Shown piece after piece: positions 11,901 to 25,506 of a DNA stretch of 64,000 bases. The DNA is from Theobroma cacao (Eukaryota; Streptophyta; Magnoliopsida; Malvales; Malvaceae), in contig NC_030853.1 of NCBI RefSeq assembly GCF_000208745.1, forward strand, positions 7,902,896-7,966,895, read 5' to 3'. A model generated the notes under the pieces. It made no database searches, was not told the DNA's origin, and was given only the letters and a program-made list of their open reading frames with translations. The translations under genes were made by a program, and so were the position numbers. Each line of letters starts with the position of its first letter. Within the stretch, counting starts at the first letter, position 1.

Positions 11901-14199
11901 GATCAAGAAGTATAAGTGCACAAATCGGTTAGCTAAAAAGGTAAAAATGCCACTTTAAATTTTAATGAAATGAATAAAATAACAAATAGACATTGAATCA
12001 ACAAACATGAACAGACCTTCCGAACTAATAGGCACTGCCATTGTCAAGGCTCTGACATCGTGGGTATGAGCTCTTACATAACCAACATATACCCATTTCT
12101 TCATTTCAGAAGAAGATTTGTCATTACCAGATGTCTCATTAGAAAGCTTATAAAGAATAACCTACAAAAAGTGGCAACAGAGTAGACATTAGCAACAGAG
12201 GACTAGATTATATTTAAACAAAGCACACAATTTCAGCCGCATTATAGTGAAAAAAATACACCTACAATTCTCTTTCCTTTGTTTATTTTAATATTTTGGC
12301 CTTTCTTAGATCTAAAGTGTGAACACAGCACCCCTCTGCAATGCATACCTGTCCATCAGACCCAGCAGAGAACACCCTGTTCTGACTTGGAGCTGCTGCC
12401 AAGGCATTTACATCACCTTTATGATTACAATGTGCCTGGAGAAGAGTTCCATTATCACCATTCCAAAACTGAACAGAGCCAGTGCTGTCTGCACTAATAA
12501 CAGTTCCACACCTGAGTTTAACATTAACTCCATCAGCAAAAATAAGCACATTAACCATTGACAATACAACAACCAAACATTTCACCAAATTAGGCATCTA
12601 GGTGTGCACGCATGCATGCACAGGCATCTCTCTGTCGACATAGAAGATTCCACATGTACCTTAAAGAAAGTAATGACCATATGCAAAGCTCAGGCCCACT
12701 GCCCAAACCTCCAAGAGAAACTGTACTTCTGAAAATTTCATGACCCAAATCAGCATTCCAGCATCTTATCAACCTGCATGATGGTTTAGTGCAGATGTTA
12801 CTACACTATACAATATTAAATGGGCAAAAAGAAGTGCAAATGCTCTGTAAAGCACGCACTATAGACTAACGTGTATCATATGCTATACACTTCGATGACA
12901 AACTTACCCATCACTACTCCCTGAATATATCCTAGTTGAGTCGTGGCTCCATGCCACACTTAGAACGCGTCCTGCAAATAATATTTGCACCAAGAAGCTC
13001 TAAGTATAACTAAAAGCAATAACCTGAAAAAAATTGACACTGAGGTGTAGATATCTCACCACTGACCCGAGGCAATGATTTATGGTAGATTAACTGATCC
13101 GAATCAGAAATAGTGTATATCCGCACAGCTCCATCATCACAGGCAACTGCTACAGGTCTATACTCCATAACTAGTTTCTTATGAACTTGTTCCAAGTCTG
13201 AAACATCTTCACTATCACTGCTTTCATCATCATCACTATCATCATATTCATATTTATCATTTAAATATCCATTTCCAAAATGCTGAGACCTAGACTCTTT
13301 AAGAGCTGGCAGTCTATTTACAGGTGCCACAGCCATCTGCCAGATTGAAACCCCAATTGACTCTAGCACAATCTGCTTAACACATTAAAAAATGAATAAA
13401 AGATGACTTCTCTTCAAAGCTTCTTCTACGTTAGAAAGAAGTTAAAGCAAAATAAAGAAAAGCATTCAAATGGTTTCTATCAACAGAATCTATGCAACAA
13501 TACATCACTCTCACTGGATCATAGAATATCTAAAAAATTGACCAACATAAACAATTAGGCCTATACTAAATCCTCTGGATGAAAATGAGCTGAGAGACCC
13601 TCAGGTCATTATTCTCATTATTCAATAAAATCATAAGAAATCCATAAAAAATTGAGTATCCGTTGAAGTTGAGGAGGTTGGAATCATTGACTAAAGCCTT
13701 GTTGGCTAAAACCACTCGGTTAATAAGGCAGGGAGTGCCATTAATGGAAAAAGGGACGAAAAAAGAATGAAAAATCACCTTCTGCTTCAAATCAAAAAGA
13801 TCCCATTCTGAGACTGAGCCATCGATGCTTGAGGAGAACAACCTGCCAGAAGACAGACCTTTTGAACCAACGCAACACCACACAAGCGAAGAAACTCGAC
13901 GAGTGGAATCCCCATGAATAGTCTACACAAGGTCACCAACAAATTAAGCTTAAAAAAAAAAGCAAAAAACAGGCTAGACTGTGTTCAATATATAACAATA
14001 ACAATGATATAAGAAAGCAGAAAGCTCTGGGTACCAGTTGATGGTGCCATCCAACAGAGCCAGGAGACACAAGCCAAATCTCGAGGGAGCCGTCCTCACG
14101 AGCGGCCGCAACCTGGGAGTCGTCGGCGCTGGTTGCAAGGGCAACCACTGGAGAAGGTTTCCAGTCGATTGAGCTGGTTCGGTAAGGTTTGAGGAGCAT
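8944..14199 (-). CDS. PCN: UTP4-type WD40 protein (POPCORN/PCN orthologue), SSU processome subunit
   Basis: Eleven exons on the minus strand, in coding order: 14035-14199, 13779-13922, 13060-13372, 12908-12971, 12660-12773, 12511-12349, 12161-12017, 11874-11261, 10830-10649, 10477-10202, 9253-8944. All introns are GT-AG, phases agree throughout, and the CDS totals 2490 bases (829 residues plus stop), about the length of Arabidopsis PCN. The N-terminus ([14 protein letters not shown], then [16 protein letters not shown]) and the C-terminus ([10 protein letters not shown]) are characteristic of plant UTP4. WD40 units are visible, for example [36 protein letters not shown] and AGSDGQVILYKL. An acidic Asp/Ser/Glu stretch lies in exon 3. 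By homology it acts in the nucleolus in the UtpA (t-UTP) complex, in pre-18S rRNA transcription and processing. No frame damage was seen, so it is probably functional. Confidence 0.94.
9450..9915. mobile_element. Possible MITE-like insertion in the last PCN intron
   Basis: The last intron (9254-10201) is the longest in the gene. Its middle is very AT-rich and ends near 9850-9905 with AAAAGCTCC..GCAAAGCCAAAC, which resembles the ends of common plant hAT-type MITEs. A loosely similar inverted GCTTTTCC..GAAGC stretch lies near 9463. Terminal repeats are poor and no target duplication was fixed. Confidence 0.3.
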
Positions 14200-14420
14200 T
14201 GGCGCGGGTACAGAGTAAAGAAACTACGATCTTTGGAGGCCAATTTGACGGTAGAAAGCAGTATATAACTCGGAGATGTGCACCCGACAAAAAGAGGCGC
14301 AAAGCAGAGTAAGGCGACGCGATGACCTTATTGATCCTTAGGTTTTTGAGGGTTTAAGCGCACCCGAACATTAATATAGTTGAACCGCTGACCCACAATA
14401 ATCTCGGTTCGGTTATTCTT
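14200..14420 (-). promoter_or_regulatory. 5' UTR and proximal promoter of the UTP4/PCN gene
   Basis: This is immediately upstream of the ATG at 14199. Read on the minus strand, 14341-14356 includes AAACCCTC, one base off the telo-box core (AAACCCTA) often found in plant ribosome-biogenesis promoters. The GC content here is clearly higher than in the AT-rich DNA beyond 14470. No TATA box was assigned; the transcription start is not determined. Confidence 0.4.
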
Positions 14421-15651
14421 TGACTGCGGTTCAAACCGCTGTCACCGCTTTAAACCACAACATTCAAACAATACAAATCCAATGCACTATAATATTCCAT
14501 TAAGAACCAAAAAAAAAATATATATCTTAAATCTTTAAAATTCTATTTTTACTATGTATAATCTACTTGAAATCGATTATTGATATTCATTAATTATCTA
14601 AAATTATTTATTTGGTAGAAATTTAATGAGAATCTCAAATTTTACTCGATCTAACTTAAGGATATAAATGAGTAAGATACCCATTATTTTTTAAATTCTT
14701 AAATTGGAAACTATTTAGATATCAAGTATCTAAACCTTATTAAAAATTGACTAAAATTACAAAATACTATCCAAAGCTAAACCCTATTAATATATGAATA
14801 CTCGTTTAACAACCTGAATCCTTTACATACCCAATTATACAAGTCAAATTGTTTATATATGAATATTTGAAAAATAACCCAAACTCGAAACTCGAATAAA
14901 AAATATTTTACATTAACCATATTTATAATAAACTTTACTATATATATTATGAATACGATAAATAATATTTTATATATGCATAAGATAATATTTATAGATA
15001 TTTATATTAATTACCTATAATCAATATGTATAAGTTATACATTAATTTTATATAGTATATCAAATAGATAAAAACTATATATATTATGTAATAAAATTAA
15101 CATATTATTTTATATTAATTTAGCATGTATTTTATAACAAATTATATATTATAATGATATATATATATATACAAAGTTTGTATATATAATGGCTAATAAG
15201 CAATATATTATATAAACAAAAATAATAACTAATAAAGTTAGTAAGTGTAGTTATATAAATAAAGTTTGTTATAAGTTATAGTTATTATCTTTGTTATGTT
15301 TATGTTAATAGTTATTATCACCTAATAGTCAACAACAACACTTTGATATAATCTATTGACATAAGTATAAATGAAAACACTAATAATTTTATAAATTATA
15401 ATTTTGTAATGTTAATTAAAATAGAAAGTAAATATATTTATATTAAAAATATATAACAAATACATAATTATACAATTATACATAAAACTTTATATTCCAA
15501 TACATTACTATACAAATATAATAATCATAATTTATTAATATGTAAGATATCTAATAATCATATATTAATATTAACATGTAACTTATATCATTTAAAATAT
15601 ATATCTTGTATTTACATATTTCTTGATATTAATACATAAGCATCTTATGTA
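14421..15651. other. AT-rich intergenic DNA
   Basis: Long runs of TATA/ATAT-type sequence, very low GC, no open reading frame with recognisable similarity and no clear transposon ends. Nothing else supported. Confidence 0.6.
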
Positions 15652-17513
15652 TGTTATGATGGGTTTGACTATGGATGGCATACTCAAAATACGCAACGGA
15701 AAAAAAATTAAAAACTTTATAACTAAACAACAAAATATACCTCCACCCATGGATTACTTTGGTGATATTTAACACATAAAAGTACAAAATAAATTATTGT
15801 TTAAAAAGTTACCTTGTCATGTAATTTCATAATCACGATGACACTTTCCAAAGCAATCCCGCGAACACCACAAGAAGCAAAAATCCTAGCCAATCAAGTG
15901 CTTGGCCTCCAATGGAAGTACACACGATTGCACTTGAACCTTCAACAAAATGAGTTTTTAACTATACTTTGTGCTAACAAAGAGGACAACAATTGTCCTT
16001 TTCTTTTTTTTCACAATCTTAGCCAAACCTTTTTCGAAAATTGCTTCATAAGCAATTTTCTCTTTCACACAAAAAGAGTGGTGGCAAAGAAAGAAAACGT
16101 TTCTCTTTTTTTGACAAAAATTACGTTTTCTTCAATTGTGAAAAACTCTCATATTGAAAATAATTAAAAGGTGACTTATATAGTTAGGGTAAAAAAAACT
16201 TCAATTTTACAATTAAGCCCTCAATATTATAACACATTATAATACTGGGCTCATTACTTAATTAAACTTTTTTAATTAAGTCCTTGAAAATTAAAATCAA
16301 AATTAATTTTCTTTATATTTTGCAATCAAGGCCTCATAATTATAACTATTTATAATTATACCTAAAACTTAATTAAACTCTTTTAATTAAGTTTATAGAA
16401 GTTAATTACCTAGCATGTGATTTAAGTCTAACTTAAATCATCACTCTCCCAATTTAATTCAAATGCAATCATTGTGTGTGACCCATTAGGTTCCTAACAT
16501 GTTGGCAATAGAATTGATTAATGACTTAATTGATTAATATAAATTTCAATCAATTAATTTATAATCGATTCCATAGACCAAGATTGACATCTAGCAATGC
16601 ATCATGGCCACCCAATCATTAGGATAGTCAAAAGGTTCTTTGACAACCTTTTAGTGTACAGTCTATCATGTAATTCATTCCCTCATCATATATCCCCGAG
16701 ATGATAAGACTTTGATACAGTGTCTACTCTTTTTTACCTCCATATTTGTTCCTGCAATTATAGCATTAGCTTTATAGAGAGTTATGAAACCTTTTTCATA
16801 AACTCCATATTGCTTTGGCCAATGACTTCAATAAGCTAATGTAAACCAAGAACTAATAGGATATATCCTCTAAAACACTTGAGATGATGATTCTTATCTT
16901 AACCACTCATTTGCCTTCACATGCTTCATACTATACCCAAAAGCATCCTATTTTGGCATCCTTGGTTAGGTACCCGTAGGAATGAAATCAAAATATAGCA
17001 CTTCACATATAAGACAATCTGGTATCTCAAGTCTAGGGAGTATTTACACGACTGACACATGAGAAATGTTGCATAGACACTAGAGTGTATTACCAAATGC
17101 ACTTCTCATGGCAGGTCGTTTTCAGTTAACTTGCTCTCCCAAACAAGCACCTATATTCTGGTTCCAAATATCTCTATACTTCAATCTATGAGATCGATTG
17201 CTTACTTCCAAAGTAAGGAACATAGAATATATCATTCTCTAAGCATCATTGATGTCTAGTCTCAATGATACATTAACCAGGAACATTTTGAGATTATGTT
17301 TTAATGCATAGGAATCTCATAACTGCAACCCATTACAGTTTCCTTGCAAGGCATTTTAATCTTATGGACTTCATCCAATTAGACTTATAACTCATTATAA
17401 TTGATGTCTTATTGATGAAGGAAAACCTCTAATCATTCAACATGAATGATACTGTTACATGATTGGAATCAAGCCTTAACCAATCCCAATTGGCTGTAGG
17501 GCTCATCCCAACA
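15652..17513 (-). repeat. Unclassified LTR-like repeat, copy 1
   Basis: About 1.86 kb that matches 32457-34284 along its whole length in the same orientation. Read on the minus strand it begins TGTTGGGATGAGCC and ends CCCATCATAACA, as an LTR would. No convincing target duplication flanks it (ATGTA against TGTTA). It has no coding capacity; the small open frame at 15814-16167 lies inside the repeat and is not a gene. Confidence 0.6.
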
Positions 17514-18679
17514 TGTTATATATTTGAAAACAAAAATACCTATTATACTTAATACAAGTATAATTTATTGTTATATTATTTTATTAACCATAAAACCTTG
17601 CAAACTTATATATATATAATAATTATATTCCTTGTAATATGTTTTATATTTATATTATTAATTTTTTAGTTTACAAGAAGTGAAGTTGGTAGAGATTACA
17701 AAGATTGTGTTGAAGGTAAAGGCGACAAGGGTTTGAAACTCACTATTTATAAAACTTTGTAACATTATATATAATATTTTAATATTAATATAATCGAATT
17801 TGAGTTTAAAATATTTTAAAGGTAATACCTGAACTTGAATCGAGTATTAAAAGTTCTATTCTAACTCGCCCCATAACTTATTATAAAGTGCCTAAACTTT
17901 ATATTATCGGATCAGATACCTAAATAACATCTACTCATTTACATCCTTAAATTAATCTAACGCAAAAATAAAACTTTAAATAACAATTAACATTACAAAT
18001 TTATTAAAAAAAAATAAACACAATAATTGAGGTGTCTAATAACTAACCTACTCGCCTATGTCTACTTCAGGTCGAGTTTGGACATTGAATTTTAAGTCTA
18101 AGCTGAAGTTGACTAGTTGATTGAATTATTATATTACTACATAACATATTTTTATTTTATTTTACTTTGAAATATATTTAAAATAAAATATTAATATAAA
18201 AAAATATTTTATTATTTTAATAATAAAATATCAAGTAATTGGACAAACAAGGTTGAGCTTGAGTTTGACTTTTAAAAAGGAAGTCGACTTGACCCATGAA
18301 TATCTTTACTCATTAATAAAGTTCAATCTTACATAATAAACTTAATATTAATGATAATCTATTGACACAAAAATTAAGAATAAATCATGAAAAAATATTA
18401 ATAATTAAATTTGTTTTCTTCATAGTGCATTAACCCTCTAGTCTAATTTATCAACCATGATAAGTATGATAAGCTTATAAAGGAAATCTAAAGCATACCT
18501 AAAAAGTAGCTCACAATAGCAAATTCTACTATAAGGTTAACCTTATTGTAAGGCTATAAATAATAGCCATTAGATTTAGAGACTTTTATTTGGGCCATTG
18601 ATCAATAAAAAAAATTGCAACCTGTTTACCTATCAAACAAGTTAAGAAAAGCTTAAATAATCATTAATAAACAAAAATA
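17514..18679. other. AT-rich intergenic DNA
   Basis: No gene or clear element. Simple AT-rich sequence with short TATATA runs (about 17610-17625). It leads into a fragment of the satellite that also appears at 57.6-58.9 kb. Confidence 0.55.
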
Positions 18680-18791
18680 AAAAAATATTAATTATAGGGA
18701 AAGAATTAATAAAGAGAATAATAGAAATTTTATAAAATTAATCATTTAAATTTATATTATCGAGTTTAAAATATTTAACGGTTTATAAATT
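18680..18791 (+). repeat. Left remnant of the ~251-bp satellite
   Basis: It contains ATTTAAATTTATATTATCGAG and then TTTAAAATATTTAACGG, matching the part of the 57.6-58.9 kb monomer that reads ATTCTCGAGTTTAAA..ATTTAATGG. It ends abruptly where homology to the Gypsy A LTR begins (about 18791). It is therefore the left side of the satellite into which element A inserted. Confidence 0.65.
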
Positions 18792-21242
18792 TTGTTCTTG
18801 GAACCAAAATTTAGATTTTGATTCTTTTAGATTTTTATTTAATCTAAATGGAGGGTGTTTGCTTATTTGCATTAAATATTTTAAGAAAATGGAGAGTAAA
18901 AAGGAAAGAAGTAAAATGAGGACATTTACTTAAATTGTATTTAATGTAAGTAAGCTGGGTAGTTTTTTAAATAATTTGTTTCAAAAATTGAATTCCATTT
19001 TAAATGTATTGATACATGCTCATCATATATTGATATAATTTTTTCAGAACCAAATATAATGATATATGGACCAATGTATCGATACATTTCGTCGATTTTA
19101 AAAAAATAAAATGGATAAAAACATATTTTCACACCCTAGCTTATAATTATGCCACATTTTCTGAGGGTTCGCGACCTTCAACCACATTTTCAAGGTAAAA
19201 CCTTAACTCTTAAGCTTGTTCAATCCATTTTTGCTTAAAATCACAATTTTGAAAGATTTGAGCTTGGTTTTAGGTTTTAAATGAAAAATAAGATTTTTTC
19301 AACTTTGAATCTTTGAATCTTGGATTTTTTATTCTAAAAATATGGTTTATTGTTCCGGAATTATTGATATCTATGAACTAGAGGATTTTGGTGGATTTTT
19401 TACTTGCTAGCTCACTTAAGGTAAGAACATTGATTTTATGGGTTTGTACAAATGAGTATTTCGATGAGTAATAGATTTAGTCTAAAAAATAAGTTTAGGC
19501 GAATCCAAATAGTTCAAACTAGCATAGAACAATTATTATGTGATTCCTAGACCAAGCATTAACTAAAATATTTATTTGGGTATTTAGGAACCGTTGAAAA
19601 TCCAAAAAGTTTGTTAGAGTACGCTTTCGCGTACTTGGTAGAAATCCACTTTCAAGGTGAGTGGATACACCACTTTTGAAACTATTTTAGTATATAAAGT
19701 TGAAAGCATGATTGCAATGATTTAGGGTTTATTGATGAGCATGATTTCCCATAAATCTTTACTCTACAAATGTATTTATGGATGTGAAAATGTTTTGAAA
19801 ATTGCTTTTCAAAACTACATTTATATGCAAATATGCTATTATTTATTAGTTTTCAGCAAGGGGGGACAAGCCTATTTATGATTATAGTCCACTCTATTAC
19901 TCTGGCCTTAAGGCTAGTGTGAGTATAAGAATTTTATATACGTGATTGAGAATGATTGTGGATGATTAAAATATTCTTGAATGTAAGCATTATGTTTGTG
20001 GATTGAGAAGGTCTCCACTTTTTCTTGATTCATGTGTTTGACATGATTTGTTATTGACGCTTGATCTTGATATGATATCCTATGAAATTTTAATGGTGTT
20101 GTGATTGGTTCTAACCCCAATGTGGGGTTAAGAATACCACAGGGTTAAGCTTGACTAATGTGCCACCTTTTTCCCTTTTGTATGTTAGCTTTAATCCCGG
20201 TGTGGGGGTAAGAATACCACAGGGTGAAGTTAGGCATCACACCAATTTTTCCCTCTATATGAGTCCTAGTGTAAGGGTAAGAATACTACAGGGTTAAGTT
20301 AGACATCGTACCATTTTTCCTCTCTTTATGAATCACGATGTGAGGGCAAGAATACCACAAGGATGACTCGGGCGAAAGTACTCATCCTCCCTTTTAATTT
20401 GCTCATGGTATGCATTGATGTGATTTTATTAAATGAATGGTTCATTCTTGATTGAATGTTTGATGTTGGACTTGAAGGTTCATGAGCTACTTATCGTTTC
20501 TTTTTGCAAACATTATGTAAGTTAAGCTTTGATATGAGTATCATATTTTATGCATCATGAGTTTTGAGTGCATTTATGGTTATATAATTGTCATAATTAT
20601 TTTTGCAACTATGGTTTATTGCAAAAACTCCTATCTCTTGGCTTGTCCCCTTCCCCGAATTCACTCACGGAGTCTTTATGACTCACACATTATTTTTCCT
20701 TATTTTGTTTTAGATCAATAAATTGTTTGGCTAGGCGACTTGTGGAGTAGTGGTCTAGCTCATTCGTGGTAGGTGTGGTAAAGCATTTTTTTTAGCCTTT
20801 CAATGTCGTACGCTCTACAGTGTGTCTAGTCTAGATTTGAACTATCTTGTTGATAATGAACGTTGTTATGTAAATAACATTAACTACTTGTTTACACTTT
20901 TGTATATTGTGTTAAGCCCCGGATATGGGTGCATGTTGATGTTGAGACTATGGTGGATGGACCATAGCAATATAGGTACGGGATGCATGCCGAACCACAA
21001 ATGTTTAACATTATAAATATTTACATGATATATGATAAAAATCGTACTTTACATTGAGAAGATTCGTAAAGAGGTGACCTTGATGAATTATTATATATGT
21101 GGGCTGTGTATGAATTTATGATTGTGAATGCGATGGATGGCTAGCCCATACACTTATGGATTTAGGCTTACTTAGGCCTAATGGACCATACCCATGTAAG
21201 TCTATAAGCTTGTCACGATCCCTCCAATAATGTGATGTGAAA
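18791..21242 (+). repeat. 5' LTR of Gypsy A (truncated at its left end)
   Basis: It aligns along its length with 29917-32145 and then with 57450-57594. The right end is near GTGATGTGA (about 21232-21240), which corresponds to the 3' LTR end GATATGACA. The left end starts inside the LTR, at the TTTG..TTGGAACC block. Confidence 0.8.
20108..20375 (+). repeat. Tandem repeats inside the Gypsy A LTR
   Basis: Four imperfect units of about 70-80 bases, each with AAGAATACCACAGGG or a close variant at about 20130, 20210, 20279 and 20348. Equivalent units are seen in the 3' LTR at about 31200-31430. Confidence 0.75.
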
Positions 21243-21246
21243 AAGT

Positions 21247-21258
21247 TGGTATTGGAGT
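21247..21258 (+). other. Degenerate primer-binding site of Gypsy A
   Basis: TGGTATTGGAGT sits a few bases after the 5' LTR end. It matches the usual tRNA-Met site TGGTATCAGAGC with three changes, and its position confirms the LTR boundary. Element B has the intact form. Confidence 0.7.
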
Positions 21259-21771
21259 TTTAGGTTGTATAAGTCCTAAGATTTTCTTGATCATGTCAAG
21301 GAGTGTTAGGATTGTATGTGAGGATCTTGCTTTTGCTTTGTGTACCCCGAGCACAAACAAAAAATTGGGAGACTCACATATGATTCCTTATTTGTCTGCT
21401 CAGTCTAGTTCCAAATTGTTGATGTCACCCATGTATGTGTTTAGTTTTGTCATGAGACACTTGAAATAAAATTTCCCATGTGTTTATACTGTTGTTTCGA
21501 TAAGTATTTTTCTTGAAACTTAAACGGTTTTCAAAGATGCAATAGAGTTTAAGACGCTTGCAGACATTATAGTTAGACCATGGACACCTACTGTTAGGGG
21601 TCATGGAAGACACAGTAGAGCCATATGCTCCCGCTAAGGTTATGGTAAGACCATGTATGCCTATAGAGAGAGACTGTGGCAAATGCAGTAAAGTTAGATG
21701 CTTCCATGGATATTACCACTAGGCTATGTATGCCATAGATAGAGGCAGTGGCAAGTAAGGATGAGCAGCAA
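21259..21771 (+). other. Leader and gag-side remnant of Gypsy A
   Basis: Non-LTR sequence between the primer site and the solo LTR insertion. Too decayed to read as gag. The small open frames here are not conserved. Confidence 0.5.
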
Positions 21772-24700
21772 TGCAACGACCCCTCCCTGGTCGTTGCCGG
21801 CGTCCAAGACTTACGGAAAAGATCCGTCAAGTCTCGAACAAGCTTGTCTAAAATTTGCTCGTTAATCCACTACATTCAATCACCATATAATAAAGATACT
21901 TTCATATACTAAATTGAACCATAAATATAAAAATCAATACAAACTTTTTCCTTTTATTCGTAAGTATATGCATTAAATCTATAATCTCCAAATTAATGCT
22001 TATATAAAAATTTAGAATTCGTTTACAACTTAATAAATAAAACTACGACTTGACCTCTAACAGCAGAGCAACTTGGAATAAAATGCTATGAGATACCTTT
22101 ACCTACCTGTAATGGACCATAAGTGCCGATGATTGCACGCTAGGCTGATCCCTATCTGCAAAAAGGGAAATAAGGGGTGTGAGTCTCATAGACTCAGTGA
22201 TTATCATCGACTCAGCGAGTAGGGCATAGATAGGAAACAAGCAAATGACAGATCAATTGAATATAAAAATGTAAGATTATAAAAGCAACTCGTTTCAAAT
22301 GAGGGTTTGTGCCTTACATAAAAATCAAGAATTTCTTATAAAGTATAAATAATCGAGGTAATAAAATTTTTCGCATCAAAATATATTAATAATCATTTTC
22401 GAATCAAATCAATAAAATTTAGCAAACTCCCACGAAACCAAATAATATTTAAAACCATGCCCAAATCATAACTCACCCCATATGCGAGGAATTACATATT
22501 CATTTCATAGATAAACATATAGGGGAGCTGCGAAAATCCGTTTAATTCTATTTTCACCATGTAGAGAAATATAATTCATAATATTAAAACTTATTTCAAC
22601 TTATATAAAACCATTACATTTTTGTCAAAAATAAACAACATGGCTTATGACTTTCTTAGAAACCTGGCTTGTGCCAAAATCATTCTCATACTCGGTTGTC
22701 AAGGATACCTTGGACTGGGGCTATCCCAACCGAGTCCGCCAAGGCTGTTAAAAAGTCATGTACGTATAAATCATATTTTTATTTTGAAAACATAGTCGTT
22801 CCTTGGCGTTGGCTGAGTCACCCTCACGTGGTGGTTTGGCGTGAAGTGAACTCTAAAGTTGTACCTCGGGAGTTACCCTACACATCTCCCCAATCGAGGT
22901 AAGAATATAACGGGGTTATCGTGCCTCTCTAATAGGCTGGTCCACGGAACCCGCCCACTGCAGCAAGCTAAACCCACCATATGATAAAATTTGCAATAGC
23001 ATGACATGGCAATTATTTTATTTTACAGCCTCTCAAGGCAAATCAACAGTTCATACATTTTCAGCATATTTACCAATCCAGCCAATCATGCCCACATTAT
23101 CATAAGCTATTCGATTCAAAATACAATTTATAACACAACAAGTAGCAGTCTCCAATTACTCTTGAATTTCTTGGTTAAAATGAAATCATCTGTTAAAAGA
23201 ATTCAAATTTGATCTTCAAGGGGATATTTTAAATCTTTCTCAAAATATCGGTCCCCACATCATGTTAAAACTCTCTTTCGTACAATGTTCATTGTAAATA
23301 TTTGCATGATATTTTGTATCAAAATAGCATGGTGAATATGTAATAAATTTCATGAATGCACACCACACAAACAATAAGGCACAATTTCCTTTGATGTAAA
23401 TCTTTTCGAAAAGCTTGTTTTCCGGTTTAAAACACTTTACGTCTAATATATATATATATATATATTTCAAATGATTTCTAAAAATAACTTACACCCACAA
23501 TTCCTTAAAATTTTATCAACGCATGCTTTTCATAAATTTTGTACTTCACGTAAAATATACGTACATGTATATATGTACGGAATTTTTAAAATTGACACCC
23601 CCCACTCACCTCATAATAGTGGGATATTACTTCACTATTGATTCGTATGCGTATATAATTATTTCTATTTGTCGGTCACATACTTCGTTCGGCACTCCTC
23701 CACGACAAACTTTGCTAGCAACAATTTAAACTCAGTATACTTAATCACACATTTGTATGGGTAACAACTTAATTAAAAATTCCTTAAGCAACTTGCATAT
23801 TTTTATCCAAAATATGCACAATATTAAACTACCTATAAACCTTAAAATATAACATTAACTTACCATTGGGCCCTCTCCATGGGCTTCTCCATTTTTCCTA
23901 TTTGGGCTAAACCTATTTATTTTTATTTCCTATTGGGCCATGCCCACTTATTTTCTAGTGGGTCATGCCCATTTATTTTCTTTTCTTTTTCTTTCTTTTT
24001 CTCTTTTCCACGTTTCTTCTTTTTTTTTTCTTTCCAGCCCGTCACTCACTTCACCACCTAGCTTCCTCTCTTCTTTTCCTCTTAAAATCGATCACCAAAA
24101 GCCTCATTTTCTCACCCTTTTTGCTACCATTTTCTGCTCTAAAATCAGCAGATTTTCAACTCAAATTTTCAGCAACAAAACTTCTCAATTTTGGCAGCAC
24201 AAAACTGTCCAATTTTCCTGCACAAATTACCAGCAAACAGCTCCAATTTTTCTGCACAAATTGGCAGCAAACAGCCCAAATATTCAGTAGCCAAAGTTGT
24301 CCCTCAATGGCAGCAAAAACCTCCAAAAATTTCCAGCAACATAACCTCAAAATTCAGCAGCAAAAACCTTGAATTTTCAGCACCAAAATCCCTCTAAAAA
24401 GCACCGAATTTTCTCTCTCAAAGTGCAGCAAAAATCAGCTTCTTACCTCACAAATTTTCAGCTTTCTTTTTCCTCCAAAAATTGCAGCAAAAGCTTTCTT
24501 TTTCCTTCCTCAAAGTGCAGCAAAATCGTTCTTTTTTCTCTTCCTCTCCCACGGTTCTTTCTCTTCCTTTTTCTCTTCATTTCTTTTTTCCTCTCCCACG
24601 ATTTTTTTTCCTTTATTTTTCTTCTCCCACTCTCAACCGACTTCTTCTCCTTTTTCTCTTTTATCATTTCTTTCATCTCACATGGTCGGCCCCACCATCA

Positions 24701-25506
24701 TTTCTACATTCTTCTATTTTGTTTTCTTTGTTTTTTCTTTTGTCTTTCTTCCTTTGATTTTTGTATGGCCGACCATTCACCTTAGAATTCTTTGGTTTGA
24801 CTTTTCAACATATTTTCTTCATTATTTTATCATCCATTTTATTTTCATAATATTTTTATTTCTTCAAAATAATAAAATTTACATATTATGTCTTAACTTC
24901 ATTTTATTAACACGCCTCCCTCAAATTTTCATATTTTAAAATTAATTCTTCCGACATGTTTAAAAATTCTAATTTTCTTATATCTTCCTTTTCTTACACG
25001 TGTATAATCAAAATATCGAGATCGCATTTCAACGCGGTGTCACCATAATATTTAAATATTTACTTACCCACGTTAGCTCGATTTAATAAAATCACACTGA
25101 CACAATTATCGTCGTTTTCCTTCAAAATTCTTCTTTACTTCTTCTTCCCCACTTAAATTAGTCATATTCCATTTTTCATGACTAATTCCGACAACATATA
25201 AAATATTAATATTTTAATATTATTTTATTGAATAAAATATTTTTTTATTTCAAAATTTTTCACTTGCCTTCTTTGGTCCCAAAACACATCATTACATCTC
25301 GGTTTACTTCTGAATCATCCTTTAGCTTACTAATTCCTCTCCAATGAAAATATTATTATTTAATTATTTTTGCACGCGCGAAGCATTTTATTCTAGAACG
25401 TTCCTTTCATCATTTGTCGCTCTTTAGCACGTAAATTCACATCAAATGATCATTCGTTTGATCAATAAGGTCTTATTTGTGTCCAACGAGGGTGCGAGGT
25501 ATTACA
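21772..25506 (-). mobile_element. Minus-oriented chromovirus-type solo LTR inside Gypsy A
   Basis: In plus orientation it begins TGCAACGACCCC and ends GAGGTATTACA, matching the reversed ends of other LTRs here (TGTCACGACCC...GGGGTATTACA). It is interior-less. At 22650-22950 it carries the reverse complement of a block that is well conserved in the LTRs of element B (about 43885-44160). Flanking pentamers AGCAA and CACAA match only partly, so the target duplication is decayed. The stretch at 23960-24780 is strongly pyrimidine-rich with repeated CAGCAAAA motifs; its open frames are compositional. Confidence 0.7.

Noticed and set aside
15647..17518. Possible target duplication around the repeat at 15652-17513
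   Set aside because: ATGTA and TGTTA do not match; the shared ATGTTAT-like bases appear to belong to the repeat ends.
23940..24785. Several Phe/Ser/Leu-rich open frames
   Set aside because: Produced by a pyrimidine-rich tract within a solo LTR; low complexity, not a protein family.
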